Part shown: positions 34,201 through 42,674 of the stretch, in pieces | How positions within the stretch are numbered: position 1 is the stretch's first letter | Layout of the letters: every line of letters begins with the position of its first letter | Origin: Solobacterium sp. | Lineage (GTDB): Bacteria; Bacillota_I; Bacilli_A; Erysipelotrichales; Erysipelotrichaceae | Assembly: GCA_017469355.1 (NCBI GenBank) | Contig: JAFUGM010000047.1 | Location: 1 to 62,274, forward strand | Direction of reading: 5' to 3' | Length of the DNA: 62,274 nucleotides | Made by a program: the position numbers and the translations under genes | Notes under the pieces: generated by a model | Told to the model about the DNA's origin: nothing | The model's input: only the letters and a program-made list of their open reading frames with translations | Database searches by the model: none

Positions 34201-35298
34201 ATGGAAAATCATGACATTTTTCCCGGTCGGGGCGCGAAATTCCTGCTGGCGCTGGCACTAGTTCTCGGGATTACCAGCCTGGGTATGAATCTCTTATCGC
34301 ATGCGCTCGAAGTTCAGCCTGAAAAACAGGAAACGGAAGAGGAATCTTCCTTCTGGATCGAACCGGAGACGACCAATGTAATTAATGTTCTGGCTTCCGG
34401 GGTGTTTCCTGCTTCCCCAAGACAGGAGTTTGATGGTGTATTCCAGGGACTTGGGACATTGATTAATACCTATGATGTTTCCACGGTATCCGTTCATGGG
34501 ACCGTCGGGAGTGAAGTGTCACTTAACGCGGCCGATACCCTGATTTCTTCGGGCTTTGGTTTTTTTGGTCTTGCTTATCCAGGCGCGCATTCTGCTGGGA
34601 AACAGGCGATTGAGCAGGCGATGAACTACTGGAATAATCAGAGTGTCCGCACCAGCGGTACGAATACCTCTACCGATGCGCAGAACCTTCTTCGCATGGC
34701 GGAAGTCAATGGGATTTCCGTGATCTATCTTTCCTATACCGATGTATTGACGGAAGATCTGCCGGAAAACGAGCAGTATCTTGTCAATGTCTATAACGAT
34801 GAAAAAACGCCGCAGTTTGTGGCACAGGCGGCGGATCTTGCGGATCTGGTGATTGTGTCGATCGTCTGGGAAGGGGAACAGGGCGCATTTCCGAGTGACC
34901 GGCAGAAACAGATTGCCCAGGCACTTGCCCAGGCCGATGCGTCGATTATCATCGGTTACAGTGAACATGCGGTACAGCCGGTCGCCTGGATTGATGATAC
35001 GTTAGTCTTCTATTCCCTTGGGGACCTGTATTCCGAAGAGGAAGAAGTAACAGATCGAATCGGTGCTCTAGGGGCAGTGACGGTTACGGAGACCGTCAGC
35101 GCAGAACGCAGCCGGGTAGAACTCACCAATCCGAAAGTAGACCTGATTGTCTCACTCAAGGAAGAAAATGCGGAGAACCATGTTGTCTTTCTGAAACAGG
35201 CGGGAGATGCCATTCCATCCTGGCAGGAGCTCTATCAGGGCTACAGTGAAACACTGCATCGTATGGATGACAGTATCCGCATTGGCGGACTGAACTAG
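34201..35298 (+). CDS. Membrane-anchored CapA/PgsA-like protein, degenerate motifs
   Basis: 365 aa from ATG 34201. One N-terminal anchor helix (about residues 13-34) is followed by an extracellular domain that resembles the CapA/PgsA poly-gamma-glutamate synthesis family. The family's HWG and HPHV metal-binding motifs are replaced here by VWEGEQ and SEHAV. The end motif VFYSLGDL is kept. It may be an inactive metallophosphatase-like envelope protein. No other PGA genes are near. The stop overlaps the folT stop by 4 nt. Confidence 0.7.
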   Translation: MENHDIFPGRGAKFLLALALVLGITSLGMNLLSHALEVQPEKQETEEESSFWIEPETTNVINVLASGVFPASPRQEFDGVFQGLGTLINTYDVSTVSVHGTVGSEVSLNAADTLISSGFGFFGLAYPGAHSAGKQAIEQAMNYWNNQSVRTSGTNTSTDAQNLLRMAEVNGISVIYLSYTDVLTEDLPENEQYLVNVYNDEKTPQFVAQAADLADLVIVSIVWEGEQGAFPSDRQKQIAQALAQADASIIIGYSEHAVQPVAWIDDTLVFYSLGDLYSEEEEVTDRIGALGAVTVTETVSAERSRVELTNPKVDLIVSLKEENAENHVVFLKQAGDAIPSWQELYQGYSETLHRMDDSIRIGGLN

Positions 35299-35858
35299 CG
35301 AATCGATGTATCCTTGATCATTCCTCTGCGGGATAACACAGGAATGATAGATTTCAATAATGCCCAGAGAATCAGAACCTCGATCGGTAACAGGATCGAG
35401 TTTTTGATTACCGAAGTTGCGGCGTAAACAAGGAATGCCTTGCCAAAGAGGATGGAATTCCACAGGGAGCCAAGCCCTACATTGACCACATAGTTTACAA
35501 GTGCTTTCGCCGCAAGCACATCAAGGAAACGGATCTTCCGGCGATAGAAGAACAGCCCAAACAAAAGACTGCTCATCATTTTAGAAAGCATATATCCTGG
35601 AAAGAACGGCCCATACCCGGACAGCACCCCGGTCAGTAAATCCGTGATGACAGCGGAAACCATCGCTGCCCCTGGCCCTACCACCAATGCCTCAAGGGCG
35701 GTAGGAATATAGGAAAACATGATATTCAGATTTTCTCCGACGGGAATGCGGAAATTATTCAGAATATACTTGAGAGCGATAAAGAATGCGATCAGTGTCA
35801 GATAGCGAAGATCCTTGAGCTTGGCGAAGGATGAACGCCAGTATTCACGAGAAAACAT
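35295..35858 (-). CDS. folT: Folate ECF transporter S component
   Basis: 187 aa from ATG 35858, with GGAG upstream; the longer frame reads through the riboswitch. About six hydrophobic segments are visible, with the typical S-component stretch LTLIAFFIALKYILNNFRIPVGENLNIMFSYIPTALEALVVGPGAAMVSAVITDLL. A tetrahydrofolate riboswitch directly upstream makes folate the likely substrate. It would work with a shared EcfA/EcfT module encoded elsewhere. It converges on and overlaps the CapA-like gene by 4 nt. Confidence 0.9.
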   Translation of the reverse strand: MFSREYWRSSFAKLKDLRYLTLIAFFIALKYILNNFRIPVGENLNIMFSYIPTALEALVVGPGAAMVSAVITDLLTGVLSGYGPFFPGYMLSKMMSSLLFGLFFYRRKIRFLDVLAAKALVNYVVNVGLGSLWNSILFGKAFLVYAATSVIKNSILLPIEVLILWALLKSIIPVLSRRGMIKDTSIR

Positions 35859-35929
35859 AAAAATCTCCTTTCCTCTTTTCACCCTGGGGTGAGAAAGCGA
35901 AACGAGACCTTTCTCAGTTTCAGGGGAAT

Positions 35930-36004
35930 CCGCAGCCACCGCAAGCCCTTCGGCTTTTCGTCCGAAGATTTCCCATATCTCCGGCACTTAACGCGACTGT
36001 CTCA
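35930..36004 (-). promoter_or_regulatory. Tetrahydrofolate (folT-type) riboswitch aptamer
   Basis: Conserved blocks of the THF aptamer occur in order on the minus strand: CGCGTTAAGTG, ATGGGAA, ACGAAAAGC and TTGCGGTGG. P2-like pairing is CAGTC/GGCTG. Downstream, hairpins GAGAAAG/CTTTCTC and CACCC/GGGTG lead up to the ribosome-binding site of folT, so control may act on translation initiation or an early hairpin. Confidence 0.88.
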
Positions 36005-36070
36005 TTTGTGATGATTGAAGCCTATCAGGCTTTTCTGCCACCGTCAATACAAATACTCCCCCATTTGGGA

Positions 36071-36076
36071 TACAAT
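36071..36076 (+). promoter_or_regulatory. TACAAT 6 nt before the U32 gene
   Basis: TACAAT, then TCCTTC and the ATG at 36083. There is no Shine-Dalgarno sequence. It begins the RNA-modification operon and lies back to back with the folT riboswitch. Confidence 0.55.
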
Positions 36077-36082
36077 TCCTTC

Positions 36083-36922
36083 ATGAGACCTTTTCATGTC
36101 GGAATATCTGATCTTTCCTTCGCCGATGAGGTGCGTTCCCTGCAGGCAATCCCGGTGCTTGCCCTTAAGGAATTCAGCTGGAGCGGGCTGGGTGAATTGC
36201 CCATAGAGACTTACCTTGAAACGAAGGAACCCTATGGGCTTTTGATGAATCGATTGTTTCATGAAGGAGAACTGGCAGAAGTAAAGCGGGTGCTGGATCT
36301 GCTTTTAACGCATCTTCCTGAGCGGTTATATTTTTCAGATTTTTCCGTCGCTGAATTATGTGAAGAACCGCTGCGTCAGCGGTTATGTTATAAACCGGAA
36401 ACCGTGATGACTAATGCGGCAGATGCCACAGTGCTGTATGAAGCTGGCATTCCTTCCGTCAGTGTGTCACCGCTGTTAAGTATTCATGAGCTGGAGGCGT
36501 TCTGCGCTGGCTTTCCCCATGCGGAGCTGACCATCCATGGCCATCTTCTGATGTCGGTTTCGGATCGGCATCTGCTCAGTGCCTGGGCAGCGCGTTATGG
36601 AATCGCACTCCCTGAGGGAGAACTCAGCCTGAAAGAGACAACCCGGGACGAATTCTTCCCGGTCAGGGAGACTTCCTCTGGCTTTCTTATATTTACCGAC
36701 TATGTGCAGGAAAGCTTTCGCTGGCTCCGCCGGTTGGAAACCGCGGGGGCAGAATCGTTTTATATCGATTCGTCGTTCCTGTTAAAGGAAGAGGTTCTGG
36801 AGGCATTACGAATCTATCGGTCGTTGTTGGAGGGGACTGAGGAAGCTGAAGCAATTGCGACTTACCGAGCAGCTTATCCAAAGGTACAGGAGGGTTACTA
36901 TGAACAGGAAACCATTCTCTAA
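36083..36922 (+). CDS. U32-family tRNA hydroxylation protein, TrhP1/YrrN-like
   Basis: 279 aa from ATG 36083. It is a diverged U32-type barrel: ERLYFSDFSVAELC, TNAADATVLYEAGIPSVSVSPLLSIHEL and ELTIHGHLLMSVSDRHLL correspond to the strand ends of the U32 domain. It lacks a clear cysteine cluster. It is followed, overlapping by 23 nt, by the full-length cysteine-rich U32 protein, an arrangement like yrrN-yrrO (trhP1-trhP2) of B. subtilis. Those act in 5-hydroxyuridine formation at tRNA position 34. The assignment rests largely on that pairing. Confidence 0.75.
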   Translation: MRPFHVGISDLSFADEVRSLQAIPVLALKEFSWSGLGELPIETYLETKEPYGLLMNRLFHEGELAEVKRVLDLLLTHLPERLYFSDFSVAELCEEPLRQRLCYKPETVMTNAADATVLYEAGIPSVSVSPLLSIHELEAFCAGFPHAELTIHGHLLMSVSDRHLLSAWAARYGIALPEGELSLKETTRDEFFPVRETSSGFLIFTDYVQESFRWLRRLETAGAESFYIDSSFLLKEEVLEALRIYRSLLEGTEEAEAIATYRAAYPKVQEGYYEQETIL

Positions 36923-38123
36923 ACCGGAACTGCTGGCACCGGCTGGTGATCTTGCGCGGTTAAAGACGGCGGTGGACTTTGGGGCGGATGCGGTATATAT
37001 CGGCGGGAAGGAATACAGCCTGCGCAGTCGGGCTTCCAACTTCTCAAGAGAAGATATTCTGGAAGGATGCGCATATGCCAGAGCCCATGGGAGTCATGTT
37101 CATGTGACGGTGAATGAGATCCCACATGACCGTGATCTTCCTGGACTGGAGTCTTATCTTCGCTTTCTTGAAGAAGCCGGTGTCCATGCGGTGATCGTCG
37201 CCAGTCCGTATATTATGAAGCTTGCGAATAGAGTTTCTCCGAATCTTGAAGTGCATATCAGCACGCAGTGTTCGTTATGGAATGGGGCCGCCATCAATTA
37301 TCTTGTAAAAACCACCGGTGCGGCTCGGGCTGTGCTTGGCAGGGAATGTACGCTGGATGAAGTGCGGCGAATCAAAGCAGCTACCGATACGGATCTTGAA
37401 GTATTCATCCATGGCGGAATGTGTGTGAACTGCAGCGGAAGATGTACCTTATCCAACCGGATGACCCTGCGGGATGCCAATCGAGGTGGCTGCGCGCAGT
37501 CCTGCCGATGGAATTATGATGTCTATGCGGGGGAGCGCCGGATCAGCCGGGAAGATACCCTATTTACGATGGGCTCAAAGGACTTATGCGCGGTGGAGTG
37601 GATTGCGTCTTTGATGGAATTGGGAGTTGCGTCAATGAAGATTGAAGGACGCATGAAGACGGAGTACTATGTCGCTTCCATCGTCAGTGCCTATCGTCAT
37701 CTGATCGATGAATTATATGAATATGGCTCATTATCCGATGAGCGCATGACATATCACCGCAGGGAAGTCTTAGCGGCCCAGAACCGTGAGGTATGGGGCG
37801 GAAATTACAATGGAAGAGGCGGTGCGGAGTCAATCATCTACCACGCAAATTCCGATGCGGATGTCAGTCATTCCTTCCTGGGGACGGTGATCTCCTATGA
37901 TGGAGAAGCGATTGTTGTGGAAACACGGAATCCCTTTGCGATCGGTGATATGGTGGAAGTGATGGAGCCGGGAAAAGAGAACCGCATGTTTCAGATTGAG
38001 GAACTGCGGGATGAATATGGATTGTCTATGGATCGAAGTAAGGTGCCGATGCGGATGGTACAGATGAAGGTGCCGTTTGCGATTGGCTCTGGGGCATTGT
38101 TGCGAAAGGGGATGGAACGATGA
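36900..38123 (+). CDS. U32-family tRNA hydroxylation protein, TrhP2/YrrO-like
   Basis: 407 aa from ATG 36900, just after AGGAGGG. ELLAPAGDLARLKTAVDFGADAVYIGGKEYSLRSRASNF opens the U32 domain. The cysteine-rich GGMCVNCSGRCTLSNRMTLRDANRGGCAQSCRW region is the family iron-sulfur/metal site. SMKIEGRMKTEYYVASIV is the U32 signature, and a C-terminal beta domain follows. Members make ho5U in tRNA with a prephenate-derived group. It overlaps the next gene by 4 nt. Confidence 0.92.
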   Translation: MNRKPFSKPELLAPAGDLARLKTAVDFGADAVYIGGKEYSLRSRASNFSREDILEGCAYARAHGSHVHVTVNEIPHDRDLPGLESYLRFLEEAGVHAVIVASPYIMKLANRVSPNLEVHISTQCSLWNGAAINYLVKTTGAARAVLGRECTLDEVRRIKAATDTDLEVFIHGGMCVNCSGRCTLSNRMTLRDANRGGCAQSCRWNYDVYAGERRISREDTLFTMGSKDLCAVEWIASLMELGVASMKIEGRMKTEYYVASIVSAYRHLIDELYEYGSLSDERMTYHRREVLAAQNREVWGGNYNGRGGAESIIYHANSDADVSHSFLGTVISYDGEAIVVETRNPFAIGDMVEVMEPGKENRMFQIEELRDEYGLSMDRSKVPMRMVQMKVPFAIGSGALLRKGMER

Positions 38124-38845
38124 TTCTTGAAGGAAGTATTTCGGTAAAGGCAGCGCTTCTTGGAAATCACCGCTCGGTTGAGACCCTCTATCTTGATGAA
38201 CTTCGTCATGATAAGGAAGCCTCCTTCCTCTTAAAAACTGCAGATCACGCGGGCGTGAAGGTGATTCGCTGTTCCCGTGCCGAGATTGATATATTGGCTC
38301 AGGGACGTACCCATGGAGGCGTGTTATGTGAAGCAGGACCACGAAGGTATGATGCGGAGGAAGAGCTCTGTCAGTCGAAGAACCCGTTTATCGCTGTACT
38401 GGAAGGGGCGGAAGATCCGTATAATCTTGGCTATGTGATCCGCGCCTTATATTCGGGAGGCTGTACAGGGCTTGTGCTTCGGAAGCGGGACTGGAGCCAC
38501 GCAGAGCCGGTCATTCTGAAGGCGAGTGCCGGCGCATTTGATTATCTTCCGATTGTGGAAAGTGAAGCGATTCCTTCCCTGATTCTTCGAACAAAGGAAG
38601 CGGGAGTTCGGGCCTATGCGGCGATGCGCAGAGATGCCCGCCCCTGTTATGAAGCGGATTTTAAAGGGTCGGTATTAATCGCGATCGGCGGGGAGATGCG
38701 GGGATTATCCGCAGGTGTTCTTTCCGCCTGCGATGAAAATATCTATATTCCTTATGCGAATGACTTCCGCAACGCGCTGAATGCGGCAGGGGCTGCGGCA
38801 GTGCTTGGCTTTGAAGTGAACCGGCAGAGAAATTATGGAAACTGA
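38120..38845 (+). CDS. SpoU/TrmH-family RNA methyltransferase, diverged
   Basis: 241 aa. An N-terminal substrate-binding domain is followed by the SpoU knot: LEGAEDPYNLGYVIRALYSGG (motif 1), IAIGGEMRGLS (motif 2) and IPYANDFRNALNAAGAAAVLGFE (motif 3, where the usual SLNVS is ALNAA). It would use S-adenosylmethionine for ribose 2'-O methylation of rRNA or tRNA. It overlaps the U32 gene by 4 nt and is followed by a second SpoU gene. Confidence 0.88.
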   Translation: MILEGSISVKAALLGNHRSVETLYLDELRHDKEASFLLKTADHAGVKVIRCSRAEIDILAQGRTHGGVLCEAGPRRYDAEEELCQSKNPFIAVLEGAEDPYNLGYVIRALYSGGCTGLVLRKRDWSHAEPVILKASAGAFDYLPIVESEAIPSLILRTKEAGVRAYAAMRRDARPCYEADFKGSVLIAIGGEMRGLSAGVLSACDENIYIPYANDFRNALNAAGAAAVLGFEVNRQRNYGN

Positions 38846-38860
38846 ATCCTGGGAGATGTC

Positions 38861-39592
38861 ATGAAACAAATCGATTCATTATCTAATCAATATATTAAAG
38901 ACTGGACCCGTCTTCATCAGAAGAAGGAACGGGACCGCACCGGACGGTTTCTGGCAGAAGGAGAACACCTCGTACAGGAAGCGTTAAAGGCGGGAATTGT
39001 CGAGGTTCTGATTACCGACCGTCCAGAAGGATATGGGTTTTTTGAAGAGATCCTGGTGCCGAAAAAGATTCTGGATAAACTCAGCCAGAATGTGTCGGGT
39101 GCGCATGTGATCGCGGTATGTCGGATAAAGGAACCACAGGCATCCAAAACCGACCGTATTCTGATTCTGGATGGCGTTCAGGATCCCGGCAACCTTGGGA
39201 CATTGATTCGAACTGCCGTGAGTTTTGGCTATGACCGCATTGTCTGCTCGAAGGAGACCTGTGATCTGTATAACGATAAGGTTATCCGTTCTACACAGGG
39301 TGCGTTGTTTCAGATTCCAATCGAACGAAGAGAGCTTTCTTCCTATGTTGAACAATTGAAACAGGAGGGTATCACAATGATCGCAACCTCTTTATACAAT
39401 GCAGTTCCCTTACAGGAAGTGGAGAAGCCAGAGCGCTTTGCGATCATTCTTGGCAATGAAGGTAATGGGGTCAGAGACCAGTTGATTCAATTGGCAGATG
39501 TCTCGGTACGGATTGAAATGAATGGGTTTGAATCCCTGAATGTGGCAGTTGCGGGTGGAATCATGATGTATGAGATGGAGAAACACGCATGA
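38861..39592 (+). CDS. SpoU/TrmH-family RNA 2'-O-methyltransferase
   Basis: 243 aa. ILDGVQDPGNLGTLIRTAVSFG, FAIILGNEGNGVRDQL and IEMNGFESLNVAVAGGIMMYEM are canonical motifs 1-3 of the trefoil-knot family. The N-terminal EGEHLVQEALKAGIVEVL matches the RlmB-like L30e-type domain. It is probably an active rRNA or tRNA methyltransferase. GGGAGATGTC precedes ATG 38861. It overlaps the secreted protein gene by 4 nt. Confidence 0.93.
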   Translation: MKQIDSLSNQYIKDWTRLHQKKERDRTGRFLAEGEHLVQEALKAGIVEVLITDRPEGYGFFEEILVPKKILDKLSQNVSGAHVIAVCRIKEPQASKTDRILILDGVQDPGNLGTLIRTAVSFGYDRIVCSKETCDLYNDKVIRSTQGALFQIPIERRELSSYVEQLKQEGITMIATSLYNAVPLQEVEKPERFAIILGNEGNGVRDQLIQLADVSVRIEMNGFESLNVAVAGGIMMYEMEKHA

Positions 39593-41358
39593 AACGGCGA
39601 TACATTATCCTGATGGTACTATGCGCTTTGTTCGGTGGGATTCTTCCGGTTTCTGCAGAAGAAACGACGATCGAAGCGGGATTTGTGGATCCCTGCGCAA
39701 TTGAAGAGGTGATGGAAGAACATTTGGAACTGACCGCCTGGAAACATGAACTTGTGGAATGGAAAATCCAGGTGAATGTAATGACACCAATGGAGGTTCG
39801 GGTAGAAGCGGATCCGCTAGTGAACCCGCTCACCGGAGAGACCTTGGACTGCACGGTTTCCTTTCTGGAGCCCGTCCAGGCAAACCTGGGGATGGGCGCA
39901 GAGTCCTATGCGCCATCCAATGTGGTTTATGACCGCATCGGGACGCAGGACAGGTATTCGCTCAGCGCAGGCGAAACCGCATGGGTCTGGATCAGGATTC
40001 CCGTGGAGGAAGCAGGGAGCGGTGCTTACTATGGTGATATTCGCGTCATTGGTGATACGACAGTTACACTGCAGGAAACCATTCGGGTGCTGCCATTCGA
40101 TCTCAATGGACAGGACCTGTCGTTCAGCCTCTGGCAATATCCGTTTTCTTCCCTTTACTACTATGAGGTATTACAGGGAGAAGAACCGTTCAGTGACCGT
40201 CATCTTGATGTGCTGAAGGAAGAGATGGAATGGGCGAAGCGGGTCGGTGTCAATCGGATTACATGCACGATTACAGAGGAACCCTGGGCGCATCAGACAT
40301 ATTATGACAGCCCCTCCATGGTGAAATGGAATGTGGATGGAAGCGGACACCTCTGGTTTGACTATGAACGACTCGATCGATGGATTCGCTGTTGTGAATC
40401 GATTGGAATGAATGGACCGATCGACTGCTTTTCCATTCTTCCCTTTGATGAAGATATTACCGTCTATGATGATATGAATGAGCCATTCCGGGTTGTACTG
40501 GAGCCAGGAAGTGAAGAGTGGAACTGGTATTGGGAAGGCTTTCTGTATTCCTTTTTAAATCATATGGAAGAAAACGGCTGGCTGGACCGTACGGTATTCA
40601 TGGTAGATGAGCGGGGAATCCCGTATTTTGAGACAGCGATTCAACTCGTAAGATCTGTGCCTGGAGGAGATCGGGTCCACTTTGGGGCGGCGGTCAATGT
40701 CATTCCCAGAAATAAAGAACTTTATGATCAGATCGATGATCTTTCCGTCTCCATCGATTCCCTTCCCGAAGGGGATGAAGAACTTGAGACATTTCTGGCA
40801 GAGCGGGCAGCGTCTGGTCTTACGACGACGATGTACAACTGTTCCACCAATTATCCCAACGCCTTTCTCAACAGTGATCCGTGTGAATCTGTCTGGTCCA
40901 TGCAGTATATGACAATGCGGGGACTGGATGGGTATCTTCGATGGGCATTGAATGCATGGCCAATGGATCCCCGAAATTCCGGGGATGCGCCGCACTTTGA
41001 ATCGGGCGATACCTTTCTGATTTACCCTGATGAAGCCGATGCGCAGAATCCTGTACCGGAAGGATCGGTGCGTCTTTCCATGATTGTCCGGGGACTCAAT
41101 GACAGTAAGAAATACTGGGTACTGGAGCGACTGGTAAGTGAGGAAGAAAGAACACGGCTCGAAGAAACCTGGTCCTCCATGCGCAGATATTATGGAACGA
41201 TGAAGGAATATGGGACAATCGGGGCTCCTTCCATGGAGGCCAGATTGTCTTTGTATGAAGATGTATCTGCCAATGAAGCAATTCTCAGTGAAATCAGCAG
41301 CGATCTGATAAAAAAACGAACCACAGATGCGATTCGCTTGTTTCTTACGAAGGATTAA
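39589..41358 (+). CDS. Secreted GH123/DUF4091-like protein
   Basis: 589 aa. A signal peptide (about residues 1-23, ending VSAEE) is followed by a beta-sandwich-like N-terminal region with PMEVRVEADPLVNPLTGETLDCTVSFLEPV. A TIM-barrel-type domain follows with WAKRVGVNRITCTITEEPW, and GYLRWALNAWPMDPRNSGD at the end. This is the layout of DUF4091 proteins related to family GH123 glycosidases. It is presumably extracytoplasmic. Its place at the end of an RNA-modification operon, overlapping the methyltransferase by 4 nt, is odd. The substrate is unknown. Confidence 0.8.
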   Translation: MKRRYIILMVLCALFGGILPVSAEETTIEAGFVDPCAIEEVMEEHLELTAWKHELVEWKIQVNVMTPMEVRVEADPLVNPLTGETLDCTVSFLEPVQANLGMGAESYAPSNVVYDRIGTQDRYSLSAGETAWVWIRIPVEEAGSGAYYGDIRVIGDTTVTLQETIRVLPFDLNGQDLSFSLWQYPFSSLYYYEVLQGEEPFSDRHLDVLKEEMEWAKRVGVNRITCTITEEPWAHQTYYDSPSMVKWNVDGSGHLWFDYERLDRWIRCCESIGMNGPIDCFSILPFDEDITVYDDMNEPFRVVLEPGSEEWNWYWEGFLYSFLNHMEENGWLDRTVFMVDERGIPYFETAIQLVRSVPGGDRVHFGAAVNVIPRNKELYDQIDDLSVSIDSLPEGDEELETFLAERAASGLTTTMYNCSTNYPNAFLNSDPCESVWSMQYMTMRGLDGYLRWALNAWPMDPRNSGDAPHFESGDTFLIYPDEADAQNPVPEGSVRLSMIVRGLNDSKKYWVLERLVSEEERTRLEETWSSMRRYYGTMKEYGTIGAPSMEARLSLYEDVSANEAILSEISSDLIKKRTTDAIRLFLTKD

Positions 41359-41642
41359 TACCATCCGGAGGAATAGTCATAGCGGAATTTCTTCTCTTTG
41401 GGGTCCACGGCAGTTTCCTTAATCGTGATGTCATCTACCCGGATGAAACGATCTCCGGCCCGGATATCGGCGATCAGGCGATTCAGATCGGCTTCTTCCC
41501 CCTGGGCATACAGTTCAACCATGCCATTGTCCATATTGCGCACGGAACCGGTGATCCCATACCGCAGCGCATGACTCATACAGAAGCCGCGGAATCCGAC
41601 TCCCTGCACTCTTCCTTCTATAATCATGTGATATCGTTTCAT
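41355..41642 (-). CDS. acyP: Acylphosphatase
   Basis: 95 aa. GRVQGVGFRGF contains the catalytic arginine, and GSVRNMDNGMVELYAQGEE the catalytic asparagine, of the acylphosphatase family. It hydrolyses acyl phosphates such as carbamoyl and 1,3-bisphosphoglycerate in the cytosol. AAAGGA lies about 10 nt before the ATG. Its stop overlaps the convergent DUF4091 gene by 4 nt. Confidence 0.95.
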   Translation of the reverse strand: MKRYHMIIEGRVQGVGFRGFCMSHALRYGITGSVRNMDNGMVELYAQGEEADLNRLIADIRAGDRFIRVDDITIKETAVDPKEKKFRYDYSSGWY

Positions 41643-41700
41643 ATAATGTTGTTCCTTTTCTTAAGCATATACTAAAAGTTCTAATCTCAGGAGGCAAATA

Positions 41701-42384
41701 GTGAGACAGACGTTGATTGTAAATAAGACAAATTATGATAAGCCCTGGGCTGCGGAATTCCTGTCTGGAATTCTGCGCAGTGATATGAAGGTATGTGTGA
41801 TTTCCGATGCGGCGGATGAAGGATGGACGATGGATCGGGAAGGCTGGGATACCCGCTTTGGGGAAGATAGTGATTTCCGCTATGACATCGAACGTCCGCT
41901 GCGTTCCTATGGCATTCGTTACTTCTTCTGGTATGACCCATATCGGGATGAAGCGGAGCCTCTGGCGTCAAAGATCAGAGAATCAGACATTACCGTGCTG
42001 TTTGGGACAAATCCGGTTTCCTGTATGGATACGATAATGGATCTCGGGATTGAAGAACTGCTGATTCATGGGAATGGACTGTTGATTACGATCTCCGAAG
42101 TGTCTTCCTTACTCTGTGGTTCTTATGAGGTGGAAGAGGCTGGCATACGCAGTGTCCGGGAAGGACTTGGCATTCTGTCTGCTGCTTCACTCTGTATGCA
42201 TTATGAAGAACACGAGGAACAGCTGGCTCGGATGATCCGGCTTCTTGAAGTGCTTGGGGGGAGTCTTCTTGTCTTATCGGAAAACAGCGGAGTCTATCTG
42301 GATGGAACGCATATTGAGCTTCTCGGAGATGCGTTTATTGCGGATGAAAGTGACCTGGAAGAGCTGTACGCATTGATCGGTTAA
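41701..42384 (+). CDS. Unassigned protein with weak similarity to the peptidase S51 fold
   Basis: 227 aa starting at GTG 41701, 6 nt after AGGAGG. SDITVLFGTNPVSCMDTIMDLGIEELLIHGNGLLITISEVSSLLCGS recalls the S51 (dipeptidase E/cyanophycinase) or class I glutamine amidotransferase-like layout. The nucleophile motif SxG is absent (SEVSS). It has no signal peptide or membrane helix and is rich in Glu/Asp. Neighbours (acyP, pheST) give no clear context. I do not recognise the function. Confidence 0.6.
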   Translation: MRQTLIVNKTNYDKPWAAEFLSGILRSDMKVCVISDAADEGWTMDREGWDTRFGEDSDFRYDIERPLRSYGIRYFFWYDPYRDEAEPLASKIRESDITVLFGTNPVSCMDTIMDLGIEELLIHGNGLLITISEVSSLLCGSYEVEEAGIRSVREGLGILSAASLCMHYEEHEEQLARMIRLLEVLGGSLLVLSENSGVYLDGTHIELLGDAFIADESDLEELYALIG

Positions 42385-42388
42385 GTGG

Positions 42389-42416
42389 TTGCGTTTTCAT
42401 CGGTTTTCGCTATAAT
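42389..42416 (+). promoter_or_regulatory. Promoter of the pheS T-box leader
   Basis: TTGCGT (42389-42394) and TATAAT (42411-42416) are spaced 16 nt apart, just after the stop of the previous gene. Confidence 0.7.
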
Positions 42417-42422
42417 TTGCTT

Positions 42423-42662
42423 TGTTAAAGCGATAGAACGAAAAGACCAGTACCCATAACCGGGATGTCATTCAGAGAGGGAATTCGGCGGCTGAAAGAT
42501 TCCTGACAGACCATGTGGCGAATTCACTTTTCCAGTGAGACTAATCCTCTCCGGACGTCCCCGTTACGGACAGAATTAAGGTGTATATGTCCATGGACAT
42601 ATAAATCAGGATGGTACCGCGTGAATGAGCGTTCCTGGATCGAACAGGAACGTGTTTTTTTT
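42423..42662 (+). promoter_or_regulatory. T-box leader of pheST (specifier TTC)
   Basis: The T-box sequence AGGATGGTACCGCG is at 42608-42621. A terminator with stem CGTTCCTG/CAGGAACG (42630-42652) and eight T follows. A TTC triplet followed by A at 42523-42525 sits in the expected specifier loop and fits phenylalanine. It is an antitermination switch responding to uncharged tRNA-Phe and fills the 290-bp gap before pheS. Confidence 0.93.
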
Positions 42663-42674
42663 GGAGGTTCTAAG

